From Saccharothrix algeriensis (lineage in GTDB: Bacteria; Actinomycetota; Actinomycetes; Mycobacteriales; Pseudonocardiaceae), in the NCBI RefSeq assembly GCF_016907655.1, contig NZ_JAFBCL010000001.1:4746001-4810000 (forward strand): 64,000 bases of DNA. Reading direction: 5' to 3'. Shown here piece after piece: positions 1 to 9,296 of this stretch. Below the pieces are notes generated by a model. That model saw only the letters and a list, made by a program, of their open reading frames with translations, had not been told where the DNA came from and ran no database searches. Made by a program: the position numbers and the translations under genes. Position 1 is the stretch's first letter. Every line of letters begins with the position of its first letter.

Positions 1-24
1 GGCTGAGTCGGTTCTCAGGCTTGG
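1..24. repeat. Putative insertion-sequence end, outer copy
   Basis: The first 24 bases are nearly the same as 200-222 (GGCTGAG, CGGT and CTCAGGCTTGG are shared, with one indel and one mismatch). The second copy lies just beyond the 3' side of the broken transposase, so both may be termini of the same IS type. The element, if real, continues left of the window and cannot be checked here. Confidence 0.4.
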
Positions 25-104
25 CGGCCGGAATTGTCGTACTCGCGTGGCAGAGTGAAAAACAGGGATCCCCTGGGAGGGGACGGCTGCGTTCGCCTGC
101 CCGC
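23..104. repeat. 82-bp direct repeat, left copy
   Basis: This stretch matches 2311-2392 in the same orientation with four substitutions over 82 bases. The shared core includes ATTGTCGTACTCGCGTGGCA and the block CAGGGATCCCCTGGGAGGGG. On the reverse strand the block can form a short stem (CCCC/GGGG around a 5-base loop) followed by a run of five T, weakly like an intrinsic terminator. No coding function is apparent. The two copies bracket about 2.2 kb of decayed accessory DNA, so they may be a repeat family member, a recombination footprint or an old duplication boundary. Confidence 0.75.
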
Positions 105-199
105 TGCGGTTGCGTGTCCGGTGGTGGTTGGGCGCGTGCGGTTCGGCGGTCGGTGGGGTCCGGGCGCGCGTGCTTGGAGCGCGCGTGCTTGGAGCACGT

Positions 200-600
200 G
201 GCTGAGCGGTCCTCAGGCTTGGTTGTCGCTTCTCGTTGAACCTGGCGGGGCTGATGGGGGTTGACCTGCGGTCCGCCACTTGCGGCCTTTGCGCAGGCGG
301 TTGGCCTGCCGGCCCCGGCGTTCCGGGATCGTGGCCGGGATGCCTCGTTCGCGCAGGTGGGCGCGGACGGCCCTGGTCGAGCAGTCCTTGTCCGCCGGAA
401 CGCGTGCGGGCCCGGTCACCGGGCGGCCCGGACCCGGCCGCCGGAACTCGACACCGGCCATGACTTGGACGAACCGTGTGCAGTCGTTGACGTTGCCGCC
501 GGTCGGCACGACCGACAGGGGCCGGCCGTGGCCGTCGCAGGCGAGGTGGGTCCGCCGCGGGAGCGGCCGACGGCATGATCACCTGCTCGCTGTGGGTGGT
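200..600 (-). pseudogene. IS5-family transposase remnant
   Basis: Read on the reverse strand, two frames together recover the middle of an IS5-type (IS427-like) DDE transposase: HAVGRSRGG in one frame, then HLACDGHGRPLSVV, GNVNDCTRFVQVMAGV, a diverged ADKDCSTRAVRAHLRERGI and ATIPERR in the next. A loss of about 13-14 bases between GRSRGG and HLACDG breaks the frame. The N-terminal third and the C-terminal region with the catalytic glutamate are missing; the sequence runs instead into an IS-end-like stretch at 200-222. It cannot encode an active transposase. The family assignment rests on recognised motifs, not on a search. Confidence 0.75.
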
Positions 601-663
601 TGTTCCGCCTGGGACCGTCCACAACCACTCACGACGACTTCGGCAGGTCCTAGGCTGCGTGCG

Positions 664-1791
664 GTGACCGATCAGATCCAGGGAATTGTGGCGAAGCTGC
701 CGGACCTGGCGAACGTCACGGGTGTGTGGGCGGTGGCCGACGACCGTCTCGCGCAGGGCGACGCCGCCTTCGCCGCGGACCTCGGTATCGCCCTCGCCGA
801 GGCGTACGGCGACAACGCCGGGCAGATGTGGCAGTACAGGAGTGTCTACAACCACCTGCTCCGGTTGCTGGCCACCACCGCCGGTCAGCAGAACATCACC
901 CAGGCGCTGCGACTGGTTTCCTCCGTACGGGCCGACGGCAAGAAGCTGGACCGCTACACGGCCTCGTTGCTGGCCGCCAGCCACCCGGTGGACGATCTGG
1001 CTGTCGCATTCACCGGGGAGGCGGTAGAGGAATTGCGCGCCTGCCTGGTCCACGAGCTGGTGCTCAGGGGCATCGTCGTCACGGAAACGCCCGGGATCGC
1101 GGAGTGGGCGACGTCGCCACACTGGCGGTACCACCCGCTGGGCTGGTTGCCGCTGACACTGGCTGATGTAGAGGACAGCCCGGACATGCCGAGTTACAGC
1201 ATTCACGGCGGCTCACACCCGCTGCCCCACGGCCCGGCCGGAAGCCGCGACACGACGATCGTGGCCGGGACCGGCGGGCCGCCGGCGCAGGAGACGACAA
1301 CAGAGACCACAGCCACCGCCATGGCCCTGGCCGTGGCGAACTGGGCCGAAGAGTCGAACGGACGCATCGAAGCGCGCGTCTTCGACTTCGCCGAGCCCCT
1401 GGATGCCGGGTCCGTCCCGAACGCGCTGCTGACCTTGGGGCTGGAATGCCTGAACGGGGCGGGCGACAAGACCGCGCTCTCGGCGTCAGCCTGTGCGCCG
1501 ACCCGGGTCTGGCAGCTGCTCTACGCCGCCGCGTCCACGGGAGGGGCCCACAACTCCGGCGTCCGGGGCGCCTACGGCCGCCTCGCGGCGTGGCAGTCCC
1601 TGGCTGGCCTCTCCTGCACTCCGCAAGGGGCCTCCTTCCGCGAGGTCGAAGCGCGCGTGGGGGAGTGCACCTGGCACGTCTTCGACGCCGACACGCAGTG
1701 GTTCCGCCGGGTGGCCTGGGACATCGGTGTGGCAGGCGTTGCTCCCGACCGGAGACGGCTGGCCGTGCTGGCCGCGACGGACACCGACTGA
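664..1791 (+). CDS. DUF6183-like protein
   Basis: A 375-residue soluble protein read from a GTG at 664; the open frame extends further upstream but through transposase debris, so this start is preferred. The opening resembles what I recall of the DUF6183 family in Streptomyces and relatives, as do the central ANWAEESNGRIEAR segment and the end RRRLAVLAATDTD. No function is known for that family and I see no catalytic motif, signal peptide or membrane segment. The frame is intact although both flanks are decayed, so it may be a cargo gene of the patch bracketed by the 82-bp repeats. Family assignment is from memory. Confidence 0.65.
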   Translation: MTDQIQGIVAKLPDLANVTGVWAVADDRLAQGDAAFAADLGIALAEAYGDNAGQMWQYRSVYNHLLRLLATTAGQQNITQALRLVSSVRADGKKLDRYTASLLAASHPVDDLAVAFTGEAVEELRACLVHELVLRGIVVTETPGIAEWATSPHWRYHPLGWLPLTLADVEDSPDMPSYSIHGGSHPLPHGPAGSRDTTIVAGTGGPPAQETTTETTATAMALAVANWAEESNGRIEARVFDFAEPLDAGSVPNALLTLGLECLNGAGDKTALSASACAPTRVWQLLYAAASTGGAHNSGVRGAYGRLAAWQSLAGLSCTPQGASFREVEARVGECTWHVFDADTQWFRRVAWDIGVAGVAPDRRRLAVLAATDTD

Positions 1792-1798
1792 GCCCGTC

Positions 1799-1885
1799 AT
1801 GGGCCGAATCCGCGAAGCAAGCCCGGACGACTTTGCCCCCGTGCGGGCGGCTGCCCTCGTCAGCGACATACCGCTCACGATCTGA
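1799..1885 (+). pseudogene. GNAT N-terminal fragment
   Basis: A 28-codon frame begins MGRIREASPDDFAPVRAA, which looks like the first strand and helix of a GNAT acetyltransferase, then stops. It begins eight bases after the DUF6183-like gene. It is too short to fold as an enzyme, so I read it as the stump of a deleted downstream gene. Confidence 0.35.
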
Positions 1886-1889
1886 CCAG

Positions 1890-2270
1890 CGCGAACAGCC
1901 GCCCTACCCGCTACGACGCCGACGGTGACCCGCTCCAGCCCGAGTTCCGCGGCCAGGCGCAGGATTGCTTCGATCAGCAGGCCGCCGAGTCCACGCGGTC
2001 CTCCGGCACTGCACACAGGCACTGCACGTCACCGGATGTCCGTGAGAACGTCAGCGGCGTCGGCACACGCGCGGTGATCGCGACGAATCCCATCCCGATC
2101 ACCTGGTCCTCGCGCGCCGGCACCAGGCACCTGTGCGTGGCCGCGTTCTCCCGCGCCCATGCGGCGAACCTACGTACGAACTCGCCGCGGTCGGCGCCGA
2201 AGTTCGAGCGGACAGCCGGCAGTCCCTCGGCCCGCCACTTCACCTGCGAACCCACCACGTGCACCGCCAC
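1890..2270 (-). pseudogene. Frameshifted GNAT acetyltransferase remnant
   Basis: On the reverse strand one frame gives FVRRFAAWARENAATHRCLV, GMGFVAI and TSGDVQCLCAVPEDR, which is the middle of a GNAT domain. The acetyl-CoA-binding part continues only in another frame as RGLGGLLIEAILRLAAELGL, so a frameshift lies near 1995-2005. The normal ending is absent, as the sequence loses similarity near 1900. Its neighbours are another GNAT stump and the right 82-bp repeat, which fits general decay of this patch. Confidence 0.65.
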
Positions 2271-2310
2271 TTCACGTGCGAAACCGCCAGTTCACCGGCG
2301 AATCGACATA

Positions 2311-2392
2311 GGCGGCCGGGATTGTCGTACTCGCGTGGCAGAGTGAAAAACAGGGATCCCCTGGGAGGGGACCGCTGCGTACGCCTGTCCGC
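2311..2392. repeat. 82-bp direct repeat, right copy
   Basis: Same orientation as 23-104 and identical at 78 of 82 positions by eye. It lies between the broken acetyltransferase and the degenerate palindromic element at 2440-2690. The high identity against strongly decayed surroundings suggests either recent duplication or constraint on the repeat. Confidence 0.75.
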
Positions 2393-2439
2393 GGGTGCGC
2401 AGGAGAGGCGGGCGCAGAAGAGGAGCGCTCGGGGCGGAA

Positions 2440-2690
2440 GGGCTGAAAGCGTCCTCGCCGAACCGGCGGGCACACAAGGGCGACGCAGAAGCCGAGAGCG
2501 GGGCGGCGTGCCATCCCGTACGGCTTGGCCGTGGACAACCGCCTGTGTCAAGGGAGATCGTCGCGGTGTCCTGCGTCCTGTGAACGCTCCGCAGGCTCCG
2601 TGTTCCCGGGACTCCGACGAGAATGCCGATCTCCCCTGGGCACAGGCGGTTCGCCGGCGCGCAGGCCGTACGGGGATGACACGACACCCA
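2440..2690. repeat. Degenerate composite palindromic element
   Basis: The outer arms ATCCCGTACGGCTTG (about 2513-2527) and the complement of CAGGCCGTACGGGGAT (2662-2677) pair with one indel. Inside, 2537-2560 and 2627-2651 are complementary over about 24 bases with two mismatches and one indel. An inner stem CCTGCG/CGCAGG lies at about 2570-2595. The outer signature CCGTACGGC-TG is shared with the elements at 56763-56893 and 57075-57199. The upstream stretch near 2448-2480 (AAAGCGTCCTCGCCG) resembles 57025-57040 (AAAAGAGTCCTCGCCG). I infer a third, worn member of that family. No gene is supported here. Confidence 0.6.
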
Positions 2691-2751
2691 GGGGCGGGCG
2701 CGTGCGGCGACGAGGCCAGGGCTGGTTCGCCGCGCGGCGGGCGCGGGGGCG

Positions 2752-3681
2752 CTACTGGTGCGGGCGGGCCGGTTCGGTGGTGGGCAGGGGGTCCGCCACG
2801 GAGACGGGGCGGGCGCTGGCCGCCTGCACGACGGTGGCCCCGGCCAGCAGCACCGCCGCGCCGGCCACCTGCACGGCGTTGAGGGCCTCGCCGAGCAGCC
2901 ACCACGCCAGCACGGTCGCCACGACGGGCTCCAGCAGGCCGATGACGCTCGCCGCCGACGACGGCAGGTGGCGCAGCGACAGGATGCCCGCCAGGTAGGG
3001 CACGGCCGTGGCCGCGACGGCCACCACCAGCACCAGGAGCCACGCCGGGCCGAGTTCGGTCCCCCGGCCCAGCGGGGCGTGCCACGGCGGGCTCAGCGCG
3101 GTCAGGACGGCCGCCCCCGCGAGCATCCCCACCGCCAGCACGCCGATCGGGTCGTGCCTGGCCGCCGCCCGCTCGCCCAGCAGGAAGTACGCCGCGGTGC
3201 ACACCGCCGACCCCAGGCCGGCCAGCACGCCGAGCGCGTCGAGCTGCAGCGACCGCCACACCTCGCCGACGACCGCGAGCCCGAGCAGCGCCACCGCCAT
3301 GCCCCACCAGACGGCGCCGGCCAGCCGCGTGCCGCGCACGAACCGCACCCACAGCGCCACCAGGACCGGCGCGGTGAACTCCAGCAGCATCGCGATGCCG
3401 ACCGGGATGCGCGACGCGGACACGAGGAACAGCAGCGGCGCCCCGATCACGCCGAACAGGCCGTAGCCGACCAGCAGCGGCCAGTCGCCGCGGGTGAAGC
3501 GCAGCGCCCGCGGCCGGACCAGGGCGGCGAACGCCAGCAGCAGCACCGCCGAGACGCCGATGCGCGCGCTGGTGACCTGGAAGGGCGTCGCGCCCCCGGT
3601 CATCACCGGCTTGGCCAGCACGCCCGACATGCCGAACGCCAGCGACGACAGCACCGCCAGGAACAGCCCCCGAGCCTTCAC
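2752..3681 (-). CDS. EamA-family (DMT) transporter
   Basis: A 309-residue membrane protein with about ten hydrophobic segments in two EamA halves. It begins [20 protein letters not shown] and includes the second-half PSSAASVIGLLEPVVATVLAWW, typical of drug/metabolite exporters of the RhtA/YdcZ kind. The GTG start at 3681 overlaps the TGA of the upstream acyltransferase by four bases, so the two are probably co-translated. The substrate cannot be told from sequence; amino acids or small metabolites are usual for the family. The C-terminal tail is short and rich in Pro and Glu. Confidence 0.85.
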   Translation of the reverse strand: MKARGLFLAVLSSLAFGMSGVLAKPVMTGGATPFQVTSARIGVSAVLLLAFAALVRPRALRFTRGDWPLLVGYGLFGVIGAPLLFLVSASRIPVGIAMLLEFTAPVLVALWVRFVRGTRLAGAVWWGMAVALLGLAVVGEVWRSLQLDALGVLAGLGSAVCTAAYFLLGERAAARHDPIGVLAVGMLAGAAVLTALSPPWHAPLGRGTELGPAWLLVLVVAVAATAVPYLAGILSLRHLPSSAASVIGLLEPVVATVLAWWLLGEALNAVQVAGAAVLLAGATVVQAASARPVSVADPLPTTEPARPHQ

Positions 3682-4457
3682 GCGGCTTCCGGGCGCCACG
3701 GGCTGCTGCCGGTGGTGGGCCGCGTCGGGTCGTGGAACCTCGGTGCGTCCGGCTCGTCGGCGCGCAGCGGCACCAGGCCCGCGGTGATGGCCCGCATGAT
3801 CCGCTCGTGCGCCCGCCGCGCGTCGCCGGCCCGCCCGTCGCGCAGGTCCGACAGGTCGACCGGCTCGCCGAAGTGGACCCGGAACGTCGGCCGCCGCCGC
3901 AGCCCGCGCAGGTACGAGGTCAGGTACGGCTTGAGGTCGTCCCACCCGGTGACCCGCGGGTTGCCCCAGCAGACGGCCTCGTGCGCGCCCCACTGGCTGA
4001 CCGGGACCACCGGCACCCGGCCGCCGAGCGCCAGCCGGGCGGCGCCGGTCTTGCCGCGTTCCGGCCACAGCCCGGGGTCCTTGCTGATCCCGCCCTCCGG
4101 GTACACGGCGAGCGGGTCGCCGCTGTGCCGCAGCGCCTCCACCGCGCGGTGGTAAGCCTCGCCGACCGACGCCGACGCGCGGTCCACCCGCAGGTGGCCG
4201 CAGGCCCGCAGCACCGGGCCCATGACCGGCGCGTCGAGCAGCCCGCCCGCGAGCAGGAAGCGCGGCGCGACGCCGATCCGGTGGCAGGCCGCGATCAGGA
4301 CGAACGGGTCGAGGTTGCCGATGTGGTTGGACGCGAGCAGCAGGGGACGGCCTTCGAGGTGCGCCGGGATGCCTCCGGTGACCCGGAGCCGTCCGCTGAG
4401 ACCGACGAACCCTCGGTCGACGGTGGTCAGCACGCGCCACAGCAGTGGTGTGGACAC
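3678..4457 (-). CDS. PlsC-like lysophospholipid acyltransferase
   Basis: A 259-residue protein with the glycerolipid acyltransferase signature. NHIGNLDPF (block I, the H-x4-D charge relay) lies at about residues 44-52. The block III-like YPEGG lies near residue 119, and [11 protein letters not shown] is the following hydrophobic block. The family transfers an acyl chain to 1-acyl-glycerol-3-phosphate at the inner membrane face; some actinobacterial members act on other lipids. It is the first gene of a two-gene reverse-strand unit with the EamA transporter and is divergent from ftsK across about 130 bases. Confidence 0.85.
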   Translation of the reverse strand: MSTPLLWRVLTTVDRGFVGLSGRLRVTGGIPAHLEGRPLLLASNHIGNLDPFVLIAACHRIGVAPRFLLAGGLLDAPVMGPVLRACGHLRVDRASASVGEAYHRAVEALRHSGDPLAVYPEGGISKDPGLWPERGKTGAARLALGGRVPVVPVSQWGAHEAVCWGNPRVTGWDDLKPYLTSYLRGLRRRPTFRVHFGEPVDLSDLRDGRAGDARRAHERIMRAITAGLVPLRADEPDAPRFHDPTRPTTGSSPWRPEAA

Positions 4458-4587
4458 AGCGGGGAAGGCTACGGCGTGTCGAGGTGTGGGCGCAGCCGGT
4501 TCCGGGCAACTATGGGCGGCAAGCGCCGCACGTCACGTCCCCTGTGACCGCTGTGGCTGGTGTGGATCAAGGGACTACCGTAGAAGC

Positions 4588-7047
4588 ATGGCTGGCCGAA
4601 CCGGTACCTCGCGCGGCAAGGGCACGACCCGGGGCTCCAAGGCCGGGTCGAAGCCGCGGGCCGCCGCGCCCAGAGCCAGGTCGCGGGCCACGCCGCGCAA
4701 GCCGCCGCCGCGCCGCCCCTCGGGCTCGGTCCGCCGGGTCTGGGGGCTGTTCGGCCGCGGTGTCGGCGGTGTCGTGCGCGCCGTCGGCCGGGGCAAGGAG
4801 TTGGACCCGGAGCACCGCCGGGACGGCCTGGGGCTGGTGCTGATCGCGCTCGCGGTGATCACCGCCGCGGGCGTGTGGTGGCAGGCGGGCGGCCCGGTGG
4901 GGCAGTGGGTCGACGTCGCGGTGCGCAGCTCGGTCGGCGCGCCCGCGATGATCGTGCCGCTGGTGCTGCTGGCCGTCGGCGTCACGCTGATGCGCACCGA
5001 CCCCACGCCGGAGGCCCGCCCCCGCCTGGTGATCGGCGGTGCGCTGGTCGCGGTCGGCTTCCTGGGCATGTTCCACCTCGTCGGCGGGCTGCCCGCGGAC
5101 CCGGTGGAGCGGCGCGGCGCGGGCGGCGCGCTCGGCTACCTGGCGGGCGGGTTCCTCGCGCAGGGCCTGACGCCGTGGGTCGCGGGCCCGCTGCTGGTGC
5201 TGGTCTTCGGCTACGGCCTGCTGGTGCTGGCGCACCTGCCGGTCCGCGAGCTGCCCGCCCGGCTGGCCGCGTTCGCGCACGGCCGCCGCACCGGTGACGA
5301 GCTGGCGGGCTTCGGCCCCGAGGAGGAGGTCTTCGCCGAGCAGGAGCCCGAGCCGGCCAAGCCGCGGCGGTCGCCCCGGCGCAAGCAGCCCGCCGCGCCG
5401 CCCGACGAGCAGCAGCCCGAGCTGCCGCTGGACGCCGAGGAGGAGCCGCCGCCCCCGCCCCCGCCGCCGGCGCGGCCGAGGGTCAAGCCGAAGGCCGCGG
5501 AGCCGGCCGAGGGCCCCCGGTCCGGCATGGTGGTGGTCCGCGCGGTGGAGGGCGACTACAAGCTGCCGCCGCCGACCGTCCTGAAGGACGGCGACGCCCC
5601 GAAGGCCCGCAGCAAGGCCAACGACCAGATGATCGAGGCCATCACCGGGGTGCTCGACCAGTTCTCGATCGACGCCCAGGTCACCGGGTTCACCCGCGGC
5701 CCGACGGTGACCCGGTACGAGGTGGAGCTGGGGCCGGGCGTGAAGGTCGAGAAGATCACCGCCCTGACCAAGAACATCGCCTACGCGGTGGCGACGGACA
5801 ACGTGCGGCTGCTCGCGCCCATCCCCGGCAAGTCGGCGGTGGGCATCGAGGTGCCCAACAGCGACCGCGAGATGGTGCGGCTGGGCGACGTGCTGCGCGC
5901 GCCGTCCACGGTGCGGGACAACCACCCGATGGTTATCGGGCTGGGCAAGGACATCGAGGGCCACTTCGTCACCGCGAACCTGACCAAGATGCCGCACCTG
6001 CTGGTCGCGGGCTCCACCGGCTCGGGCAAGTCGAGCTTCGTCAACTCGATGCTGGTGTCCCTGCTGGCGCGGGCCACGCCGGACGAGGTCCGGATGATCC
6101 TGATCGACCCCAAGATGGTCGAGCTGACGCCGTACGAGGGCATCCCGCACCTGATCACGCCCATCATCACCCAGCCGAAGAAGGCCGCCGCCGCGCTGGC
6201 GTGGCTGGTGGAGGAGATGGAGCAGCGCTACCAGGACATGCAGGTCAACCGGGTGCGCCACATCGACGACTTCAACCGCAAGGTCCGCTCGGGCGAGATC
6301 GCCGCGCCGCCGGGCAGCGAGCGGGAGTACCGGCCCTACCCGTACATCATGGCGATCGTGGACGAGCTGGCCGACCTGATGATGACCGCGCCGCGCGACG
6401 TGGAGGACGCGATCGTGCGCATCACGCAGAAGGCGCGCGCGGCGGGCATCCACCTGGTGCTGGCCACGCAGCGGCCGTCGGTGGACGTGGTGACCGGCCT
6501 GATCAAGACGAACGTGCCGTCGCGGCTGGCGTTCGCCACGTCCTCGCTGACCGACTCGCGGGTCATCCTGGACCAGCCGGGCGCGGAGAAGCTGATCGGC
6601 ATGGGCGACGGCCTGTACCTGCCGATGGGCGCGTCGAAGCCGGTGCGCATCCAGGGCGCGTTCGTCGGCGACGAGGAGATCGCCCAGATCGTCGAGTTCA
6701 CCAAGGACCAGGCGCAGCCGGAGTACACCGACGGCGTCACGGCGGCGAAGGCGGGCGAGAAGAAGGAGGTCGACGCCGACATCGGCGACGACCTGGAGCT
6801 GCTGCTCCAGGCGGCGGAGCTGATCGTCACCTCGCAGTTCGGGTCGACGTCGATGCTCCAGCGCAAGCTGCGGGTCGGCTTCGCGAAGGCCGGGCGGCTG
6901 ATGGACCTGCTGGAGACGCGCGGCGTGGTGGGCCCGTCGGAGGGCTCCAAGGCGCGCGAGGTGCTGATCAAGCCGGACGAGCTGGACTCGGTGGTGCACC
7001 TGATCCGGGGCGGCTCGGCCCCCGCGGAGCCGGTCGACGCCGACTGA
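4588..7047 (+). CDS. ftsK: DNA translocase FtsK/SpoIIIE
   Basis: An 819-residue septal DNA pump. A basic leader (residues 1-70) is followed by four membrane segments (about 81-99, 118-135, 146-166 and 200-217), a Pro/Glu-rich linker with a polyproline run, and the RecA-like motor. Walker A GSTGSGKS starts at about residue 475 and Walker B is [10 protein letters not shown]. The C-terminal gamma winged helix ([20 protein letters not shown]) is the part that reads polarity sequences in this family. The protein clears chromosomes trapped in closing septa. The ATG at 4588 was chosen because it begins the conserved basic leader; the open frame upstream runs antisense to the acyltransferase. The linker is short compared with E. 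coli FtsK. Confidence 0.96.
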   Translation: MAGRTGTSRGKGTTRGSKAGSKPRAAAPRARSRATPRKPPPRRPSGSVRRVWGLFGRGVGGVVRAVGRGKELDPEHRRDGLGLVLIALAVITAAGVWWQAGGPVGQWVDVAVRSSVGAPAMIVPLVLLAVGVTLMRTDPTPEARPRLVIGGALVAVGFLGMFHLVGGLPADPVERRGAGGALGYLAGGFLAQGLTPWVAGPLLVLVFGYGLLVLAHLPVRELPARLAAFAHGRRTGDELAGFGPEEEVFAEQEPEPAKPRRSPRRKQPAAPPDEQQPELPLDAEEEPPPPPPPPARPRVKPKAAEPAEGPRSGMVVVRAVEGDYKLPPPTVLKDGDAPKARSKANDQMIEAITGVLDQFSIDAQVTGFTRGPTVTRYEVELGPGVKVEKITALTKNIAYAVATDNVRLLAPIPGKSAVGIEVPNSDREMVRLGDVLRAPSTVRDNHPMVIGLGKDIEGHFVTANLTKMPHLLVAGSTGSGKSSFVNSMLVSLLARATPDEVRMILIDPKMVELTPYEGIPHLITPIITQPKKAAAALAWLVEEMEQRYQDMQVNRVRHIDDFNRKVRSGEIAAPPGSEREYRPYPYIMAIVDELADLMMTAPRDVEDAIVRITQKARAAGIHLVLATQRPSVDVVTGLIKTNVPSRLAFATSSLTDSRVILDQPGAEKLIGMGDGLYLPMGASKPVRIQGAFVGDEEIAQIVEFTKDQAQPEYTDGVTAAKAGEKKEVDADIGDDLELLLQAAELIVTSQFGSTSMLQRKLRVGFAKAGRLMDLLETRGVVGPSEGSKAREVLIKPDELDSVVHLIRGGSAPAEPVDAD

Positions 7048-7068
7048 GCGGCGGCCCTGGGCGCGCGG

Positions 7069-7494
7069 TCAGTTGGCCCCGAACTCGCGCACGGCCGCGT
7101 AGTACAGGTCGGCGGTGCGGTCGCACGCCCAGTTGCCGCCGCACTGGTGGTACAGGTCGGCCTTGAACAGGTCGTCGATGGCGAGCCGGGCGCCCTCGGT
7201 GAACCGGCTCTGCCGCTTGTAGTTGCGGTAGCCGAAGTCGTGGCGGTGGCAGGCGGGCCGGAACCGGAAGCCGAACGGGTTGTCCGGCGACCACGTGCAG
7301 CCGTCGGAGGACCAGTCGAGCTGGTCGGCGTGGGGCTGCCGGGCCCGGATCGCGCCGAAGTCGGCCAGGGGCGTGGCGAACAGGTACTCGTCGGTCACGG
7401 CCGGCGCGTCGACGGCGGCCTGCGCGGTGGTCGTGCCGGCGAGCAGGGCCAGCGAGGTCAGCAGGGCGGCGAGCGCGGTGCGCAGCGTGGTCAC
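7069..7494 (-). CDS. Secreted phospholipase A2
   Basis: A 141-residue precursor. The GTG at 7494 is preferred over the ATG at 7533 because AGAGGGG sits seven bases upstream and the signal peptide then starts normally (TTLRTALAALLTSLALLAG, cleavage probably after AQA). The mature part has the PLA2 active site CHRHDFGYRNY with the His-Asp pair, and four cysteines as in the small Streptomyces violaceoruber type enzyme. It would hydrolyse the sn-2 ester of extracellular phospholipids with calcium. It stands alone, convergent with ftsK. Confidence 0.9.
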   Translation of the reverse strand: MTTLRTALAALLTSLALLAGTTTAQAAVDAPAVTDEYLFATPLADFGAIRARQPHADQLDWSSDGCTWSPDNPFGFRFRPACHRHDFGYRNYKRQSRFTEGARLAIDDLFKADLYHQCGGNWACDRTADLYYAAVREFGAN

Positions 7495-7754
7495 GGCGGA
7501 ACCCCTCTGTGAAATGTCTGTGAAGAGGTTCATACCGGCTGGTCAGCGCGGTGCGACAGCCCCGATGGGCTCACGGCGGCGTAACACGGGGTGAACGTTC
7601 GACTACTCGGCGGGTGCGCGTGCCCGGCGGGCCGCGAACCCGCCGGGCACGGGCGTCCCGCCGCCGTCGCGGGCCGGGCGGGCGAGTCGAACCCCTCCGC
7701 ACCGGCTCGGACCGCCCGGTCGCGGGCGGCGCCGGGCACAGCCGGCCAGGGCGC

Positions 7755-8597
7755 TCAGGAGTCGTCGCCCTGGTCGAGGAACCGCCGGATCGCGGGCTCG
7801 TCCGGGATCTCGGTCTCGTCGTCTATGAGACGTTCGGCGATCGGCAGGGGTTCCTCGGCCCACGCGGGGCGGAAGTCGCCGCCGGGCAGCAGGCCGTGCC
7901 GGCGGGCGAACTCCTCGGCGGCGTCGCGGATCGACTCGCGCAGCGTGCCCACGACGACGGTCTCGGCGGTGTAGGTCAGCTCGACCAGCAGCGCGCGGAT
8001 CCGGTCGAGCTGGTCGTCCTGCTCGGACTCCTCGGCCAGCTGCGGCCACAGCCGGCGCTCGAAGACCTCGACGAAGTCGGCGGCGATGGCGTCGGTCGAG
8101 GTGCGCAGGTTCGCGAACTTGTCCAGCACGTCGTCGGCGGGCACGGACAGCAGCGCCAGCCGGTTGCCCGCCTCCAGCGCCCAGCGGCGGGTGTGCGGCC
8201 AGCCGCGCCGCCACCGCACCAGCCCGAGCTGGATGGCCCGGCGCAGCACCGCGGGGCGCACGTCACCGGTCGGCACCAGGCGGCTGATGTCGCGGACGCG
8301 CACCCGGACCCAGTCGTCGGGGCCCTCGGTGTCGCCGACGCCGAGCACGGCGGCGACGCTCGCGCCCTCCTCGCGGGCCTTCACCAGCTCCGCGATCGCC
8401 GGCAGCGAGAAGCCGCGGGCCTGCAGCCGCTGCACCAGCGTGAGCCGCTCGATGTGGGAGTCGTCGTAGAACGCCTGCCGGCCCTGCCGCTTGGGCGGGT
8501 GCAGCACGCCCTTGGTCTGGTACATGCGGATCGTGCTGCCGGGCAGCCCGACCCGGACCGCCAGCTCGTCGACCGTCAACTGCTCCACGCCGCCCAT
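7755..8597 (-). CDS. MerR-family transcriptional regulator
   Basis: A 280-residue regulator. The N-terminal winged helix-turn-helix (about 6-75) contains the MerR signature TIRMYQTKGVLHPPKRQGRQ and YDDSHIERLTLVQRLQ. The remaining 200 residues are helical, acidic and lack the cysteines of metal-sensing MerR proteins, so a small organic ligand or a protein signal is more likely. It lies next to argA in the same direction with 54 bases between. The target is unknown. Confidence 0.85.
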   Translation of the reverse strand: MGGVEQLTVDELAVRVGLPGSTIRMYQTKGVLHPPKRQGRQAFYDDSHIERLTLVQRLQARGFSLPAIAELVKAREEGASVAAVLGVGDTEGPDDWVRVRVRDISRLVPTGDVRPAVLRRAIQLGLVRWRRGWPHTRRWALEAGNRLALLSVPADDVLDKFANLRTSTDAIAADFVEVFERRLWPQLAEESEQDDQLDRIRALLVELTYTAETVVVGTLRESIRDAAEEFARRHGLLPGGDFRPAWAEEPLPIAERLIDDETEIPDEPAIRRFLDQGDDS

Positions 8598-8651
8598 CCT
8601 CCCGGGGCGCGGCTAGTGGAGTCAACGTTGTGCGAGTCGTGGTTAGAAGAG

Positions 8652-9152
8652 TCAGAGGTGGAGCAGCATCCGGGAGTTGCCCAGGGTGTTCGGTTTCACG
8701 TAGGACAGGTCGAGGAACTCCGCCACGCCCTCGTCGGCCGACCGCATGATCTCCTCGTAGACCTCGGGCGAGACCGGTGTGCCGTCGATCTCCACGAACC
8801 CGTGGCGGCCGAAGAACTTCGTCTCGAAGGTCAGCACGAACACCCGCGACAGCTGCAGCTCCCGGGCGGTCTCCACCAGCCGCTGGACGAGCCGGTGCCC
8901 GATCCCGCGCCCCAGCGCGTGCGGCGCCACGGCGACGGTGCGGATCTCCGCCAGGTCCTCCCACAGGACGTGGAGGGCCCCGCACCCCAGCAGCGCGCCG
9001 CCCTCCTCGGCCACCCAGAACTCCTGGATGTCCTCGAACAGCGTGACCAGCGGCTTGGCCAGCAGCACCTGGCCCGCGTACTGGTCGATGAGGGCCTTCA
9101 TGGCGCGCACGTCGCCGGCCCGGGCCCGCCGGACGTTGATCGGGTCGTTCAC
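8652..9152 (-). CDS. argA: Amino-acid N-acetyltransferase (N-acetylglutamate synthase)
   Basis: A 166-residue GNAT enzyme read from the GTG at 9152. The order of motifs (YAGQVLLAKPLVTL, EFWVAEE, CGALHVLWEDLAEIRTVAV, GRGIGHRLV, FVLTFETKFFGRHGF, SYVKPNTLGNSRMLL) matches the short actinobacterial ArgA type (Rv2747 of M. tuberculosis), as I recall it. That enzyme makes N-acetylglutamate, the first step of arginine synthesis, without the kinase-like domain of E. coli ArgA. It sits close to ftsK, pgsA and clgR, as in mycobacteria. Confidence 0.9.
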   Translation of the reverse strand: MNDPINVRRARAGDVRAMKALIDQYAGQVLLAKPLVTLFEDIQEFWVAEEGGALLGCGALHVLWEDLAEIRTVAVAPHALGRGIGHRLVQRLVETARELQLSRVFVLTFETKFFGRHGFVEIDGTPVSPEVYEEIMRSADEGVAEFLDLSYVKPNTLGNSRMLLHL

Positions 9153-9296
9153 CGTGCCAACGTAACCCTCCGGAGCGGGCGGGGGGTCCTCGGCGCGGCG
9201 CTCGCCACCGGCCGAAGGCCCCTCCGGCCGGCGGCCGAAGCGGTCCCGACCCGCTGACGTCGGGTGGCGCCCCGTCCGCCGGTTACCCTGAGCCCC

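Noticed and set aside
2292-2687. Reverse frames through the 82-bp repeat and palindromic element as small proteins
   Set aside because: They are created by repeat sequence, overlap in several frames and have no independent start signal.
4567-6999. 810-codon open frame antisense to ftsK
   Set aside because: It is a product of GC-rich codon bias on the other strand; the peptide is a His/Arg/Gln-rich string with no domain, whereas the forward frame is a full FtsK.
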